Assembly (NCBI RefSeq): GCF_003330725.1
Contig: NZ_CP030840.1
Coordinates: 2,852,001-2,916,000 of the forward strand
Direction of reading: 5' to 3'
DNA: 64,000 nucleotides
Source of the DNA: Acidisarcina polymorpha
GTDB lineage: Bacteria; Acidobacteriota; Terriglobia; Terriglobales; Acidobacteriaceae
The position numbers were made by a program, and so were the translations under genes. Of the stretch, positions 8,871-18,173 are shown piece by piece. Each line of letters begins with the position of its first letter. The stretch's first letter is position 1. The notes beneath the pieces are model-generated. The model did not search any database, had not been told where the DNA came from, and saw only the letters and a program-made list of their open reading frames with translations.

Positions 8871-11800
8871 GTGACTAGCGTGTACCATTCCTTCACTCAG
8901 AATTCCGTGCGGAATAATCTTCGCGGCGCCCTTTCCCTCGCCTACTCTCTTACGCGTCGGAGTCTTCCATTACTCCTGTTCGCGACAGTAGCTATCTCTT
9001 CATCGCTCGGCCAACAGTTCGCAACGCTCAAGGTCAATGTCGTCGATCCATCAGGTAGCTTCGTCGCGCAGGCGAAGGTCGCGGCTGTCAAAACTGATAC
9101 TGGAGTTGTTCGCGACGGAGTTTCCGACAAAGCGGGCAACGTTGTCATTCCGGGCCTTTCAGCCGGACAGTACACGTTGACCGTGAATGCTCCTTCTTTT
9201 GCTCCTTTCGAAGTGCCGTTGGTGTTGACATTGGGGCAGATCGCTGATGTGCGGGTGCCTTTGCGCATTGTTGGAGCGACCGAGCAGGTGGAGGTCACGG
9301 AATCGACCCAAGGAATCGATCGGGAGCGGACTGTGGGAAGCCAGGTCATCAATCCGAGGCAGATATCGAATCTTCCAATTTCCGACCGCGATTTTGTAGA
9401 CTTTGTATTACTCACGCCTACCGCTACCGTCGGACGCAACACGAGCACGGGAGCCCAATCGGCATTTCAAGAATCGGTGCTCCAAGTTAGCTTCGGAGGA
9501 TTGCGAGAGACCCACAGCGTCCTTTATGGATTAGATGGGGTCGATTACACAACCACCGTCTCCGGAGTCCAGCGGGTAAGCCCGTCGCTCGATTGGGTGC
9601 AGGAGTTCCGAGTGGTCAATGGCCCGGATGCCGCAAGCGGCACACTCAATCTGGGTGCAGTGGTAAACACGATTACCAAATCAGGCACCAACGATTTGCA
9701 TGGTTCGCTCTACGACTACGCTCGCAACAGCGCGATGGATGCCAACAATTTGCTTTCCGCGCCGGGCTTCAACACGCTGCGCTTCAACCAGTTTGGAGCG
9801 ACTCTCGGCGGTCCTTTGCGCAGGGACAAAGCGTTCTTCTTTCTCGGCTATGAAGGACAGCGCCGCGCGGAATCGCCCATCTACTCTCATTTCATTTTGA
9901 AGTGCATTGACACTCAAGGCTGCCTGGGGCCCGGCACACCCAGCATCAATCAGATCAAACAGGACCTGGGCCTGTCGCCTGAGAACCTCGGCTCCCTTTT
10001 GCTGATCAACGACTATGACAAGACCTTCGGGAAGCTCACCGATGTGATCAATGAACGGAGCACTCTGTCGGTCGGCTACCTCTACACGAACCTGAGAAAC
10101 GACGGCACGCCCGCGGCCTCTCCAGGGCAGGGGTTGCCTTCGAGTTACCGCCGAAATCCGATTCAGGATCAGACGGCTTATGGAAATTTATTCCATCTCT
10201 TCAGCCCTGCATTTACTTCGGAAAGTTCTGTCGCCTTCGGGCGGCGGGTGTTCTTTATGAACCCGGTCGGCGCCGGCTACGAGCCTGCCATCGATGTCGC
10301 TGACACGCTCTACAGTGGTGGATTTCTCGGCGGCGTCGATTACTATCGCGAGATTTATTTCCCCGTTACGCAGGCCATGACTTACACACGCGGTGCTCAC
10401 ACCATCAAGTTCGGGGGTGGCTTTGAGCCTATATGGTTCGCGGCACAGACGCCATACTTTACTCCGGGCGTGGGGATCTTTAGTCCACAGAGCTTCTTTG
10501 GCGCGGGGCAATTTGCGGGGTTTGGTCCAGGAACGGCGGTGGAGTTCCTCTTCCAGCAGACCCGGGCGGATTTTGGCACTCAAGTTCCGCAACGCAATCT
10601 GCCCTTTGAAGGTGGCTTTTACGACGGACCGAATGGACCGGCCCATCAGGCGGCTGACCAGGTAGCGTTTTGGCACAAGCTGGCCGGTTTTTATATTCAA
10701 GATCAGTGGAAGGCGCTCCCGACTCTGACGCTCTCTTATGGGCTGCGTTACGACATCGATTTCCTTCCGTCGGCAAACGATCTCCGCATCATCGGCAAGA
10801 TGAACCCAACCAGCTTCGGAAATGTCCAACCACGTGTGGGACTGGCCTACTCGTTTCGTGAGGGAAAAGGGGTAGTACGCTCAAGCTTCGGTTTGTATAA
10901 CGGTTCGCTCGAATACAGCAGCCTGGTCAATGGATGGCATGGCGCAGCGCCGTTCACGACTATGAACCAACCGCTGATTCCGCAATTCGCCGATCCAGCG
11001 AACGATCTCGTTGGCTTTGGACCAGCAGGCATGGTTGGGACCGCCGGCCCGGTACTTGCGGGCGCGGCTTTTTCCAACTTCACCCATACCGGCACGTATC
11101 CAGTTCCTTCGATTTTGAAACAGTTTCCCCTCGGATTTACGCAGCGCAAGTTCCCCTTCAGTTTGTCAGAGCTTGGGACGTTGGAGATCGAAAATCAGCT
11201 GGGCGGCGGCTGGATTCTGACGCTGGGATACCGATACGTACATGCTTCACGGCTGTTGAGCTCCAACACAATAAATGGCGTTCCTGATGGTTTCCTCCCA
11301 GATGGCGTACAGAAGTTCCTGCCTGCCGATTCCAACTTTGGATTTGTTTTGTATGCAACTCCCTCTGGATGGTCGATCTATAACGCTGGCATTGTCAGCC
11401 TGCGCAAGGATTTTGCTAAAAACTATAGCGTGATGGCCAACTACGTATATGGCAAGTCCGTCGATGTGGCTACGGAAAACCAGCTGCAGGACGAACCGCA
11501 GGACTACCTCAACCCTGCGCTCGATCGGGCTGTGAGTGACAACGACGTCCGTCACCGGCTGGCATTGACGATTATGGCGCAATCACCAAACAACTGGGCT
11601 GCACCGTTTCGAAATTTCCAATTTTCGATACTCAATACCCTGCAAAGTCCTCAGTACTACAGCATCCTCGCAGGCTCCGACATCAATGGCGATGGTTTCC
11701 CGTTTAACGATCGCGTAGGGGGCATAGGTCGTAACAGCTATCGTGGGGACGCATACTACGATACCGATATCCGCCTGCAAAAGCTGTTGAGCGTAGGCGA

Positions 11801-12017
11801 ACGAGTCAAAGTGAATCTCAGCGCTGAGGTACTCAATCTGGTGAATCGCGTGAATGTGACGGATGTAGACCAGGTCTATGGCTCCGGAACGTTCCTCGGT
11901 CCGGTCCCGAAAGTCTATGGTGATGGCATCGGCAGCCCGGCCAATCCGACGTTCGGCAGTCCAACCTATGCGGCAGCAGCGCGACAGATTCAACTATCTC
12001 TAAAGTTCCAGTTCTAA
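8871..12017 (+). CDS. TonB-dependent receptor, Oar-like
   Basis: Complete outer-membrane receptor of 1048 residues. GTG start at 8871, signal sequence (LPLLLFATVAISSSLGQQ), then a carboxypeptidase-regulatory domain (NVVDPSGSFVAQAKVAAVKT), plug with DFVDFVLLTPTATVGR and GLRETHSVLYGLDGVDY, then a long barrel ending in an aromatic residue (RQIQLSLKFQF). It ends 14 bp before the reductive-dehalogenase-like gene, with AAGGAGA in the gap, so the two are almost certainly co-transcribed and the ligand may be a corrinoid or a halogenated compound. I looked in the 264-bp leader (8607-8870) for a cobalamin riboswitch and saw none. Confidence 0.93.
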   Translation: MTSVYHSFTQNSVRNNLRGALSLAYSLTRRSLPLLLFATVAISSSLGQQFATLKVNVVDPSGSFVAQAKVAAVKTDTGVVRDGVSDKAGNVVIPGLSAGQYTLTVNAPSFAPFEVPLVLTLGQIADVRVPLRIVGATEQVEVTESTQGIDRERTVGSQVINPRQISNLPISDRDFVDFVLLTPTATVGRNTSTGAQSAFQESVLQVSFGGLRETHSVLYGLDGVDYTTTVSGVQRVSPSLDWVQEFRVVNGPDAASGTLNLGAVVNTITKSGTNDLHGSLYDYARNSAMDANNLLSAPGFNTLRFNQFGATLGGPLRRDKAFFFLGYEGQRRAESPIYSHFILKCIDTQGCLGPGTPSINQIKQDLGLSPENLGSLLLINDYDKTFGKLTDVINERSTLSVGYLYTNLRNDGTPAASPGQGLPSSYRRNPIQDQTAYGNLFHLFSPAFTSESSVAFGRRVFFMNPVGAGYEPAIDVADTLYSGGFLGGVDYYREIYFPVTQAMTYTRGAHTIKFGGGFEPIWFAAQTPYFTPGVGIFSPQSFFGAGQFAGFGPGTAVEFLFQQTRADFGTQVPQRNLPFEGGFYDGPNGPAHQAADQVAFWHKLAGFYIQDQWKALPTLTLSYGLRYDIDFLPSANDLRIIGKMNPTSFGNVQPRVGLAYSFREGKGVVRSSFGLYNGSLEYSSLVNGWHGAAPFTTMNQPLIPQFADPANDLVGFGPAGMVGTAGPVLAGAAFSNFTHTGTYPVPSILKQFPLGFTQRKFPFSLSELGTLEIENQLGGGWILTLGYRYVHASRLLSSNTINGVPDGFLPDGVQKFLPADSNFGFVLYATPSGWSIYNAGIVSLRKDFAKNYSVMANYVYGKSVDVATENQLQDEPQDYLNPALDRAVSDNDVRHRLALTIMAQSPNNWAAPFRNFQFSILNTLQSPQYYSILAGSDINGDGFPFNDRVGGIGRNSYRGDAYYDTDIRLQKLLSVGERVKVNLSAEVLNLVNRVNVTDVDQVYGSGTFLGPVPKVYGDGIGSPANPTFGSPTYAAAARQIQLSLKFQF

Positions 12018-12031
12018 GGAGAGACATCGAC

Positions 12032-13153
12032 ATGCCGAACGCCCAAGCAAGCGAGCAGTCCATGCCCGAACAACAGGTCTCTGCGCGTGCCCGGCCGAAT
12101 CCACGACGCCCGAAACGAGGCACGTATAGACCTCAGCAGGAAACGCTCTCCCTGTTGAAAGTTTCGGGCAATTCCATCAACGGCCTTGGGGAAACAGCCG
12201 AGCGCCAGGCATCGCCCTTTTTCTGGCATCCTCCAACCCAGCATCCGTACGAGGAGTTGCAGAATCTGGCTCGTCGCAACTCGCGCAAGTGTCCGGGCTC
12301 AGCCGAGATCTTCATGGCGGCTTACACTCATCCGGAACTGATCTCCGTTGGTAAAACGCGAAGCGTGGCTACAGCCTCGGAGTTCACTGCCGATGCGACT
12401 GCTTTCGCGCTCATGCATGAGGCCGACGCGGTTGGGATCGCTCCGATGAATTCGCGATATGTCTTCGAGGGATACACAATCGAGGAACCCTGGGTGATTA
12501 TCCTCGCGCTCGGTCCCGACTATGAAAAGTTAAAGGAGGTTCCCTCGGACGAAACTAATGGGATCGGCGTCTGTGCGATCGGTGAGCAGTATGCCCGCGG
12601 CACCAGGTCGTCCTACGCCCTTGCGAATTGGATCCGATCTCAGGGATACACCGCAAATGCCTATCCAGGGCCGTCAGCGAGCGCCCTGCTGCTCATTCCG
12701 CCTGCCATTGATTCAGGCCTCGGAGAGCTCGGCAAACATGGATCGCTGATCAGCCGGCAGTTCGGAGCCGGTCTGCGCCTGGCCGGCGTCACCACCGAGA
12801 TGCCACTGATTCCAACCGCACCCGATCGGTTCGGGGCGGATGAGTTTTGCACCACCTGTCAGCTTTGCACTCGAGCATGCCCTCCGGGAGCGATTGCTGA
12901 ACAAAAGCAAATGGTGCGCGGCGTAGAACGATGGTATGTGGATTTCGACAAATGCATCCCGTACTTCGCCGAAGCCGCCTCCTGCGGCATCTGCATCGCC
13001 GAATGCCCCTGGACGAGGCCCGATGCACGACCGAAGCTGCTTGCGACGATGGCACAACGCATGGACTGGGCGCCCCAAATTCCGACGCCCGAGCCGAAGA
13101 AGGCCGACGTTCCTTCATCTCCACACCCAGAGGTCCAATCAGGCCGCCGGTAA
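12032..13153 (+). CDS. Reductive-dehalogenase-like cobalamin/4Fe-4S protein, cytosolic
   Basis: Catalytic-type subunit of the reductive dehalogenase family, which uses cobalamin and two 4Fe-4S clusters to remove halogen from organohalides. AAGGAGA precedes the ATG. The RDase core is visible: ADAVGIAPMNSRYVF, then SGLGELGKHGSLISRQFGAG, then cluster 1 CTTCQLCTRACPPGAI (Cys 273, 276, 279, 283) and cluster 2 with Cys 308, 318, 321, 325 (SCGICIAECPW). No Tat signal and no rdhB anchor gene are present, so it is not a standard respiratory enzyme. Epoxyqueuosine reductase (QueG) is related, but the GLGELGxHGSLIS block favours the RDase side. Follows the TonB receptor by 14 bp. Confidence 0.85.
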   Translation: MPNAQASEQSMPEQQVSARARPNPRRPKRGTYRPQQETLSLLKVSGNSINGLGETAERQASPFFWHPPTQHPYEELQNLARRNSRKCPGSAEIFMAAYTHPELISVGKTRSVATASEFTADATAFALMHEADAVGIAPMNSRYVFEGYTIEEPWVIILALGPDYEKLKEVPSDETNGIGVCAIGEQYARGTRSSYALANWIRSQGYTANAYPGPSASALLLIPPAIDSGLGELGKHGSLISRQFGAGLRLAGVTTEMPLIPTAPDRFGADEFCTTCQLCTRACPPGAIAEQKQMVRGVERWYVDFDKCIPYFAEAASCGICIAECPWTRPDARPKLLATMAQRMDWAPQIPTPEPKKADVPSSPHPEVQSGRR

Positions 13154-13559
13154 AGGCAGTCAGGCCCCGCATACTCGGATGGATACGTCTGGCAACTAAC
13201 CTTGCGTTCATCCGCACATTTAGTGATACTTCCCGCCGAGCGCTGAAAGACGTAAGAGCGGTAGGGAAGCTCTGGCGGTCTCTGAAGCGTGCCTATGGGG
13301 AAGAGGGTTCTATTGCCCGATGCGGGGAGTAGTCCTGGGATCGCTGAGGGACCTGGATGTTGATTCGCTTGCGCGGTGCTGCAATCCTCTGGGATGAGAG
13401 CGGTCTGCCCAAAATGCCGGAGTGGATCTCGCCATGCCGATAGTCTGGATCTGCCCAGGCTGGCCGATCTTTCCAACGCACGATGATGCAGCATGCCAAT
13501 GCGGTATATTTGATATCTTACGGATTGAAGTTAAAGAAGGAAAACAGGAGAAGTACCTC
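13154..13559. other. Intergenic, nothing recognised
   Basis: 406 bp with only short, family-less frames. It contains the leader of the YciE/F-like gene, with AGGAG before ATG 13560. No hairpin with a T-tract was seen after the stop at 13153. Confidence 0.5.
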
Positions 13560-14153
13560 ATGGCACTGAAGTCCGTTTTGATTGATGAGCTGCGGGATAT
13601 GTATAGTGCTGAGAATCAGTTGGTGAAGGCCTTGCCTAAACTTGCGAAGGGCTCCAAAAACCCTAAGCTAAAGTCAATATTTACGGCCCATCTTGCCGAG
13701 ACCAAGGGACAGATCGAGCGCTTGAAAAGGGTTTTTACGGAGCTAGGCGAGAAGCCAACGGGCCAGCACTGCAACGGTATGGAGGGGGTAATTGAAGAGG
13801 GCAAGGAAGCTCTGGAAAAGGACGAAGAGGGATCCTCCTTCGAGGCCGGCCTGATCGGCGCTGCCCTACGCACGGAACACTACGAAATAGCCGGCTATGA
13901 AGCCTGTATTTCTATGGCAACAGCATTGGCACTCCCTAAGATCGTAAAGCTTCTTAATTCCAACCTCAAGGAAGAGCTCGCGGCGGCGAAAAAGATCACC
14001 GCAGCTGGCGTCCCGATCCTGAAACTAAGTGCGAAGGAGCCAGAGGCGCCCAAGACACCGAAGACAGGCAAAGAGAAGTATTCAGCCAAAAAGAGTGAAG
14101 AGGACGAGGCGAAGGCGGCTCCCGAACTTAGCCCTTCCACTGCGACGAGTTAG
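13560..14153 (+). CDS. YciE/YciF ferroxidase-like protein (DUF892)
   Basis: Ferritin-like four-helix protein of the DUF892 (YciE/YciF) family, stress-induced in enterobacteria. ATG 13560 gives MALKSVLIDELRDMYSAENQ, the normal family start, after AGGAG. An upstream GTG/ATG extension of 46 residues is not family-like. ELRDMYSAENQL, HLAETKGQIERL, EHYEIAGYEA and LNSNLKEELAAAKK carry the Glu/His ligands of a di-iron site. The last 45 residues are a Lys/Glu/Pro-rich tail (KEPEAPKTPKTGKEKY), longer than in YciF, probably disordered. Function beyond stress or iron handling is not shown. Confidence 0.9.
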   Translation: MALKSVLIDELRDMYSAENQLVKALPKLAKGSKNPKLKSIFTAHLAETKGQIERLKRVFTELGEKPTGQHCNGMEGVIEEGKEALEKDEEGSSFEAGLIGAALRTEHYEIAGYEACISMATALALPKIVKLLNSNLKEELAAAKKITAAGVPILKLSAKEPEAPKTPKTGKEKYSAKKSEEDEAKAAPELSPSTATS

Positions 14154-14186
14154 TCTAAAGGCGAGATCGTAGGTATCTTCAGACGC

Positions 14187-14383
14187 AGCAAAGTCCGCAG
14201 TCATTTCACTTCGGCATGGGACAGGTCACCGATCTGAAGCTCTGCCACGAACTAGGGATACGCGCTGTGTGGATCGACAGAGTGCGAGAAGCCCTCAATC
14301 CTGAGTGGACACGCACCGGTTTTGCCGGACCTCCTGGCCGACTGTCCGACCTCTTCCGCACCGACATCTTCTTGGCACGCTGA
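14187..14383 (+). pseudogene. C-terminal remnant of a HAD-superfamily hydrolase
   Basis: The frame reads FHFGMGQVTDLKLCHELGI then RAVWIDRVREALNPEW and ends at TGA 14381-14383. This resembles the C-terminal third of haloacid-dehalogenase-type HAD proteins (HVGxGxxxDLxxxxxLGI...WIDR). The N-terminal nucleophile domain is missing and there is no start signal, so it is a gene remnant. The rest of 14154-14495 holds nothing I can identify. Confidence 0.55.
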
Positions 14384-14495
14384 CTCAAAAACCAGACCAT
14401 TCTGGCCAACCAAGGAAGCATGTGACAAGCGGACAAGGTAACCGGCGATACTGCCCGTCGGACGCTATGAGCATGTTGAGAAGTCGGCAGACTGT

Positions 14496-15134
14496 TTAAT
14501 CTCGACGTGGTGAGCGAAGTCGCAGGCAAACCAGTTCAACCGCCAATCGCGCGGTGGAGAGCAGCGTCTCGCGATCCGCACCGCGGTTCGCGGATGCAGA
14601 CAATCCTTGCCATACGCATTGAATCAATTTGGTCAGAGCGGGAGCGCTCGCTCCAGATCTGATTTGTCCTTCCCGGTGCGCTTTCCGGAAGCGGGCAAGA
14701 AGCATCTGCTCATCTAAGTCTTGCAGCTCTTTGATGTAGACCTGGGTGTCGAGAGTTTCCGCGCTGTTCGTCATCACGGCACTCGAAATAATGCAGCCGG
14801 GGTGGTTTTCGCTTGGCTGGGTAAATTCGTGGACGGAGCGGATGAGAAGCGATTCAACGACGTCCCGGATGTCCTTTTGCGCTACGGACTCCTGGTAGAT
14901 CGAGTGGTAACGCTCGGCATAGGTGCGCACCGCCAACTCAAAGAGTCCAGCCTTGCTTCCAAAAGCCGCGTACAAACTCGATGTCGATAATCCAAGTGCG
15001 GCAGTGAGAGCACGCGTCGACGTTCCGGAATACCCATGACGCCAGAAGAGACGTGCTGCGTTGAGGATCGCTGTTTCGCGGGTAAATGTTCGCGGCCGTC
15101 CACGGGGCTGTGCCTCGACGTTTGTTTTTTGCAT
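14496..15134 (-). CDS. TetR family transcriptional regulator
   Basis: Repressor with the TetR HTH: RETAILNAARLFWRHGYSGT then TRALTAALGLSTSSLYAAFG. ATG 15134 is preferred because GGAG lies 6 bases upstream; the ATG at 15146 in the same frame has no such site. About 212 residues. The ligand-binding half contains HPGCIISSAVMT, a block common in regulators of this subgroup. It is divergent from an alpha/beta hydrolase gene, and a 23-bp imperfect palindrome overlaps its start region, which predicts autorepression and control of the hydrolase. Confidence 0.92.
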   Translation of the reverse strand: MQKTNVEAQPRGRPRTFTRETAILNAARLFWRHGYSGTSTRALTAALGLSTSSLYAAFGSKAGLFELAVRTYAERYHSIYQESVAQKDIRDVVESLLIRSVHEFTQPSENHPGCIISSAVMTNSAETLDTQVYIKELQDLDEQMLLARFRKAHREGQIRSGASAPALTKLIQCVWQGLSASANRGADRETLLSTARLAVELVCLRLRSPRRD

Positions 15135-15139
15135 CAATT

Positions 15140-15162
15140 GCTCCATAATAGCTTTATAGAGC
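15140..15162. promoter_or_regulatory. Probable TetR operator in divergent promoter
   Basis: Imperfect palindrome with matched outer GCTC/GAGC and inner ATAA/TTAT arms, each pair separated by one unmatched base, around a 5-bp centre. It sits between the TetR start (15134) and the hydrolase start (15199) and covers the TetR ribosome-binding site. Confidence 0.5.
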
Positions 15163-15198
15163 AAACGCTCCTTAATGCGTAAGCACCTGAGGGAGAGG

Positions 15199-16014
15199 AT
15201 GAAGCAATTTGTACAGAAACGTTTGGAGGTAAGCGGGGAGAGCTGGATCACAGTCGACGTTTACGGAGATGCAAACTCCCCCGGTCTCATCATCGTCCCG
15301 GGTTCACTGAGCGATGCGCATGAATGGCGCAATGTAGCAAGCGCTATCGCGGCATGGCCGTCCGTAGTTGTGGTGAATCGGCGGGGACGTTCTCCCTCGG
15401 GCCCGCAGACAGACACGTATTCGTTGGAGACTGAAGTCGAGGATCTAAAAGTTGTTCTTGATAATTTCAGAGGAACAACTGCATTCTTCGGGTGGAGCTA
15501 CGGAGGTCTGATCGTGCTGTTAGCCGCCAATGAGCTTTCTATGCGGCAGGTTATCGCATATGAACCCGTGATGAAACCATTCGGCGAACTCGCGTTGCCT
15601 GCGCTAGAGACTGCGGCTGCAACGGCAAATTGGAGTCGTAGCGTTGAGATAGCGCTTCGGCAGGTCGCCTGTGTTTCGGCCGAGGACGTTGATTACCTAC
15701 GCTCCGATCCGCAAATATGGAACCAATTGTGCCGGCTGAGTACGCCGAGCTATGCTGAACTCTCAGCGATAAATACTGGGCCGCAACCTGACGAGTTTGC
15801 TCGATTGGCAGATCGCGTGGATCTGATCATCGGGCAAAACAATCGCGACAAATCACCCTATGGAGCTGCGTTCGAGAATGTTCGAGCCAAGCTTAAAAAA
15901 TCTGCAGTCTACGAGATGGAAGGCCAAGGCCACCTGGCTCATATCCAAGCTCCGGGAGACCTTGGTGTTCTGATCAACACTCTAGCTGGAGACACTAGTT
16001 CTCAGAAGTCTTAG
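15199..16014 (+). CDS. Alpha/beta hydrolase
   Basis: Small alpha/beta-hydrolase. GWSYGG is the nucleophile elbow (serine in the middle), GSLSDAHEW follows the oxyanion strand, and EGQGHLAHIQAP supplies the C-terminal histidine. ATG 15199 follows GGGAGAGG; ATG 15175 is also open but lacks a site. About 271 residues. Substrate unknown. Divergent from the TetR gene with a shared operator, so probably induced by the TetR ligand. Confidence 0.87.
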   Translation: MKQFVQKRLEVSGESWITVDVYGDANSPGLIIVPGSLSDAHEWRNVASAIAAWPSVVVVNRRGRSPSGPQTDTYSLETEVEDLKVVLDNFRGTTAFFGWSYGGLIVLLAANELSMRQVIAYEPVMKPFGELALPALETAAATANWSRSVEIALRQVACVSAEDVDYLRSDPQIWNQLCRLSTPSYAELSAINTGPQPDEFARLADRVDLIIGQNNRDKSPYGAAFENVRAKLKKSAVYEMEGQGHLAHIQAPGDLGVLINTLAGDTSSQKS

Positions 16015-16119
16015 GGCAAATCGGTATCGCACTGGCATGGCGGCACGCACGTACGGAGGGACGGTTTGCTGGCGCCAAAGCTTGCCTTCTGCGCGAACGG
16101 TGGGTCAAGTGTTTCGTTC

Positions 16120-17055
16120 CTATTCACGTGGATTCGTGAATAGACCTTTAACGTCAGCGCCACGTAGCCGTGGATCGCGAGGAGTGCCGATGTACTCTCC
16201 CAGGAAGTCGAGTAAAACCTGAAGCTTTGGAATAAGGCGTGATTGACCTGAGAAAAGCGCACAGAGTGTGACCGGTTCAAGACTCCAGCGCGGCAGCACG
16301 GGGATGAGATTGTTGCCTGTCTCTGGCCACCTGCCCATGTAGAGCGGCAACAGTGCGATGCCGTGATGCCTCAATGTGAGATCCAGCAGCACTGTTGGAT
16401 CATTCAGAATAACCGGAGATTGTATGTTTGGAGTCACCGTCGTGTCGCCGCGACTTAGCTGCCATGGTCCAGAACCGATGCATGTATGTGCCGTCAACTC
16501 CTCAGGTCGAGAGGGCATCCCAAACGTCTCGATGTACCGAGCGCTCGCGAAAAGCCCGCGTCTCGTGCTGGGATAGTTCCGCATGCGCCGTATGGAATCT
16601 CGCGGTGCCCTTACTTTGAAAACCACATCAATTTCTTCCCGGAATTCCTGATCGGCCGAGGGAGTGTATGACTCAATTTGCAATCGCAAATGCGGGTACC
16701 GTTCTTGCAACTCCGTGAGTAAGGGCGCGAAGATCAGATGAGTCATCGTAACAGGGCATGCAACTTTAATCAGTCCGCTCGGACGCTCTCGCTGAATTGC
16801 AAGCATCTCGCCGCCTTCATCGAGGGTACGGAGCGCTCGCCTGCAGACCTGCAGATATTCCTTGCCGGAATCTGTCAGAGCATGGCCTCTCGAACTTCGC
16901 CGTACCAGCAAGGCGCCAAGATCCTTCTCCAGTCGCGTAACAGATCGGCTGACCGTTGAAGTCGGCAGCTTCAATTTCCCGGCTGCGGAGCTCAGGGTGC
17001 TTTCCTGACCCACCACCGTGAAGATACGGATGTCGTTGAGGTCAACTGGGTCCAT
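16120..17055 (-). CDS. LysR family transcriptional regulator
   Basis: LysR-type regulator, 311 residues, ATG 17055 after AAAGG. The N-terminal winged HTH reads DLNDIRIFTVVGQESTLSSA then PTSTVSRSVTRLEKDLGALL. The sensor domain follows (RPSGLIKVACPVTMTH; HGIALLPLYMG). It is divergent from an NmrA-type gene that heads a four- to five-gene operon and probably controls it. The LysR at 62229-63164 is a clear paralogue, sharing FTVV, LPTSTxxR and FASxxYxxxxGxPxRPxEL. Confidence 0.93.
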   Translation of the reverse strand: MDPVDLNDIRIFTVVGQESTLSSAAGKLKLPTSTVSRSVTRLEKDLGALLVRRSSRGHALTDSGKEYLQVCRRALRTLDEGGEMLAIQRERPSGLIKVACPVTMTHLIFAPLLTELQERYPHLRLQIESYTPSADQEFREEIDVVFKVRAPRDSIRRMRNYPSTRRGLFASARYIETFGMPSRPEELTAHTCIGSGPWQLSRGDTTVTPNIQSPVILNDPTVLLDLTLRHHGIALLPLYMGRWPETGNNLIPVLPRWSLEPVTLCALFSGQSRLIPKLQVLLDFLGEYIGTPRDPRLRGADVKGLFTNPRE

Positions 17056-17123
17056 CCTTTGATTTTACGACGCACCGTTTGACTTGTTACGTCCCGTGCC
17101 TACGACACTCGTTGTTCACCATT

Positions 17124-17139
17124 TTTGCATATGCGCAAA
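17124..17139. promoter_or_regulatory. Candidate LysR-box between LysR and NmrA-type genes
   Basis: TTTGC-N6-GCAAA, a T-N11-A-type interrupted palindrome that also contains GCATATGC. It lies 69 bp upstream of the LysR start and 124 bp upstream of the NmrA-type start, where LysR regulators bind. Supported only by symmetry and position. Confidence 0.35.
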
Positions 17140-17262
17140 TCCGTTTTGCGAAGGGGTGTGGTTGCAGACTCTCTCCAGCAAGCATCTTTAACGAGGTGGC
17201 GGATTCGGCACGACCGTCGAAGGTCGCAAACCATTAATAAAACAAACGGACGGAGGCTTGGT

Positions 17263-18123
17263 GTGAAGATTCTAGTGACAGGTGGAACCGGAAATGTAGG
17301 CGGCAAGGTCGTATCGGAGTTAGTGAAGCGGGGTGCCGATGTCCGCGTGCTCGCTCGCAAGCAGCCGGAGGAGAACGCGGAGACCGGCGTGGAGATTGTC
17401 ACAGGTGACATGCTGGATCCAGTGTCTGTAGAGCAGGCACTGCGCGGCGTCGATAAACTTTTTCTGCTGAATGCGGTTGTTGCGGATGAACTGACGCAGG
17501 CGCTCATCGCGTACGGCATCGCCAAGCGTCTTGGATTGAAGCATGTGACCTACCTTTCTGTCTTCAAAGTCGATCAGTTCCGCGACGTACCGCACTTCGC
17601 ATCCAAGCTCGCGGTTGAAGGCGCTTTGCGTGAGTTCGGGGTACCATTCACCATCCTGCGTCCCGGGTACTACATACAGAACGATTTGGGGCTGAAGGAC
17701 GCCCTGACGAAAGCGGGAGTCTATCCCATGCCTCTGGGCACGGCTGGGATCGCAGCGGCGGATATGAGAGATATAGCGGAAGCGGCGGCAATTTCATTGA
17801 CGGAAGACGGCCATGAAGGGCAGACCTACGATATCGTGTCGCCCACACTGATCAGCGGTCCTGGGAACGCAGCTTTATGGAGCGACCTGCTCGGCAAAGA
17901 GATCAAGTACGCGGGACACGATTTCGATCAGTGGGAGCAGGGCATGCGCGCACGGATGCCCGGTTGGAGCGCCTACGATCTCCGCATGATGCTCCAGGGA
18001 TATTTCGAACGCGGCTTCGCCTCGACCGAAACGGAAGTTGCGCGTCTCACAAGACTACTTGGACATAAGCCGCGCAGCTACGAGGAGTTTGCGACCGAAA
18101 CGGCTGAGTTGTGGAAACTTTGA
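17263..18123 (+). CDS. NmrA-like NAD(P)-binding protein (atypical SDR)
   Basis: Rossmann-fold protein of the NmrA/QOR2 group. GTG 17263 follows GGAGG by 6 bases and gives VKILVTGGTGNVGGKVV, where the nucleotide loop is TGGTGNVGG. Then VRVLARK, GDMLDP and FTILRPGYYIQN are typical of quinone-oxidoreductase/NmrA proteins. 286 residues. First gene of a likely operon: esterase 50 bp downstream, then SDR, then a second NmrA-type gene. Probable role is NAD(P)H-linked reduction or redox sensing; substrate unknown. Confidence 0.9.
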   Translation: MKILVTGGTGNVGGKVVSELVKRGADVRVLARKQPEENAETGVEIVTGDMLDPVSVEQALRGVDKLFLLNAVVADELTQALIAYGIAKRLGLKHVTYLSVFKVDQFRDVPHFASKLAVEGALREFGVPFTILRPGYYIQNDLGLKDALTKAGVYPMPLGTAGIAAADMRDIAEAAAISLTEDGHEGQTYDIVSPTLISGPGNAALWSDLLGKEIKYAGHDFDQWEQGMRARMPGWSAYDLRMMLQGYFERGFASTETEVARLTRLLGHKPRSYEEFATETAELWKL

Positions 18124-18173
18124 CTTCGGGACTGCAGAGGGCCATGGAGAGTCAAACTGATTTGGAGTGAAGG

